Of a stretch of DNA of 6,518 nt, positions 5,750-6,518 are shown in pieces. Where the stretch lies: the NCBI GenBank assembly GCA_002340305.1, contig DDLU01000240.1, positions 1 to 6,518 on the forward strand. The letters are read 5' to 3'. The notes beneath the pieces are model-generated. The model had not been told where the DNA came from and made no database searches. It saw nothing but the letters and a program-made list of their open reading frames with translations. The position numbers and the translations under genes were made by a program. Numbering within the stretch: position 1 is the first letter of the stretch; each line of letters opens with the position of its first letter. The DNA is from Desulfovibrio sp. UBA2564 (GTDB taxonomy: Bacteria; Desulfobacterota; Desulfovibrionia; Desulfovibrionales; Desulfovibrionaceae).

Positions 5750-5765
5750 TTTTTTCGGGAAAAAA
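5750..5765. repeat. inverted repeat TTTTTTC-GG-GAAAAAA upstream of trhA
   Basis: A perfect 7-base inverted repeat around two bases lies 36 bases before the trhA start, where an operator or a leader hairpin could act. It is too A/T-dominated to be a strong RNA stem. No clear promoter pair was found between the thiC terminator and trhA, so its relation to the transcription start is unknown. Confidence 0.3.
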
Positions 5766-5801
5766 TGTCAGGTGCTAATTCGCTAGCCAAGGACGGAATG
5801 T

Positions 5802-6461
5802 ATGCTGCAATATGTACGCGAACCCATGAGCGGGTTGACTCATTTTATCGGATTTTGTCTTGCCATCGCAGGGCTGGTCGTATTGTTGATAGCTTCAGTT
5901 AATCCGACCAGTGTGATACATGTGGTCACTTTTTCAGTGTTCGGCGGAGGGATGGTGCTGCTTTACCTTGCCAGCACGCTCTACCATTGGTTGCCGCTTT
6001 CCAAAAAAGGAATCCTGTGGCTGCGTAAACTTGATCATTCCATGATCTACATCTACATTGCCGCAACCTATACGCCTATCTGTCTTGTGGGATTGAGGGG
6101 CGCATGGGGTTGGTCATTATTTGCCGCAATCTGGACCATGGCTGCTGCCGGGATTATCACGAAAATGGTCTGGCTGAACGCGCCGCGCTGGCTGTCCACT
6201 GGATTTTATCTTGCCATGGGCTGGCTGGTGATCGTAGGTGCTTATCCTTTGATTCAGGCCTTGCAGGTCGGGGCGTTGCTCTGGCTGCTGGCTGGCGGGA
6301 TTATGTACTCAATAGGTGCGGTAATCTACGCCCTGAAACGACCCAACCCATGGCCTGAATTTTTCGGTTTCCACGAAATTTTCCATGTGTTCGTCATGGC
6401 TGGAAGCTTCTGCCATTTCTGGGTCATGTATAAGTATATAACGGCACTTGGATGGGGATAG
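5802..6461 (+). CDS. trhA: hemolysin III / PAQR-family membrane protein TrhA
   Basis: Integral membrane protein of the hemolysin III (HlyIII, PAQR-related) family, 219 residues, the normal bacterial length. Seven hydrophobic segments are visible at about 14-32, 41-61, 80-98, 104-122, 132-149, 158-177 and 193-213. The family's metal-site residues are present: Ser58 and His62 in ASTLYHW, Asp78-His79 in RKLDHS, and HEIFH (His191, His195) with His205 in the last helix. Relatives are linked to membrane-lipid or membrane-energy homeostasis and are proposed to be metal-dependent hydrolases of the CREST group; the haemolysin name comes from early cloning work and is not evidence of toxicity here. The start has AAGGA (5789-5793) 8 bases upstream of the ATG. 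It follows the thiC terminator, so it is probably an independent unit. Family is sure; biochemical role is not. Confidence 0.93.
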   Translation: MLQYVREPMSGLTHFIGFCLAIAGLVVLLIASVNPTSVIHVVTFSVFGGGMVLLYLASTLYHWLPLSKKGILWLRKLDHSMIYIYIAATYTPICLVGLRGAWGWSLFAAIWTMAAAGIITKMVWLNAPRWLSTGFYLAMGWLVIVGAYPLIQALQVGALLWLLAGGIMYSIGAVIYALKRPNPWPEFFGFHEIFHVFVMAGSFCHFWVMYKYITALGWG

Positions 6462-6518
6462 TTTGGATGCGCTGACGCGCTATTTGATGAAAAGGTTTTG
6501 CCTTCGGCGACCCTGCCG
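6462..6518. other. GC-rich tail after trhA, cut by the window edge
   Basis: No gene is visible. The stretch holds GCGCTGACGCGC (6470-6481) and GCCTTCGGC (6501-6509), short hairpin-forming sequences with no T-tract before the edge. It may belong to a terminator or an intergenic repeat that continues outside the window. Confidence 0.3.

Noticed and set aside
1..6518. CRISPR array, tRNA, rRNA or insertion-sequence ends
   Set aside because: No regularly spaced direct repeats, no cloverleaf or rRNA-like segments, and no transposase or terminal inverted repeats were seen by eye.

Overview
The window looks like a stretch of chromosome from an anaerobic bacterium. The short ThiC with a compact C-terminal cysteine motif, the moderate G+C of the conserved genes and the protein styles fit a marine Desulfovibrio-like organism (Desulfovibrionaceae). 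That placement is inferred from memory of these families, not from a search.

Layout from left to right. Positions 1-102 hold two G7 tracts, perhaps the last codons of an upstream gene, and a weak terminator for the gene that follows. Positions 103-1650 (minus strand) encode a 515-residue protein whose C-terminal half is a PAPS-dependent sulfotransferase domain and whose N-terminal half I do not recognise. It has its own promoter of near-consensus sigma-70 type (1698-1726) and a clear ribosome binding site, and it is strikingly AT-rich. Positions 1681-2231 are an AT-rich gap with palindromes and a possible decayed reading frame. Positions 2295-4001 (minus strand) encode an NhaC-family Na+/H+ antiporter, which ends in a strong intrinsic terminator at 2232-2269. 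A 315-base divergent intergenic region (4002-4316) separates it from thiC (4317-5585, plus strand), the HMP-phosphate synthase of thiamine synthesis, followed by a textbook terminator. The last gene (5802-6461, plus strand) is a seven-helix hemolysin III/PAQR-family membrane protein (TrhA).

The four main genes do not form one operon: each appears to be its own transcription unit, and three have a recognisable terminator candidate. The conserved part (nhaC, thiC, trhA) is ordinary housekeeping and membrane physiology. The left third (up to about 2230) is compositionally different and looks like accessory DNA, probably acquired with a surface-modification or other sulfation function. I did not find a convincing new multi-gene system, CRISPR array, tRNA, rRNA or complete mobile element. 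The items most worth a second look are the two-part sulfotransferase with an altered phosphate-binding loop, the unusual spacing of the ThiC cluster cysteines, and a structured thiC leader that is not a recognisable TPP riboswitch.
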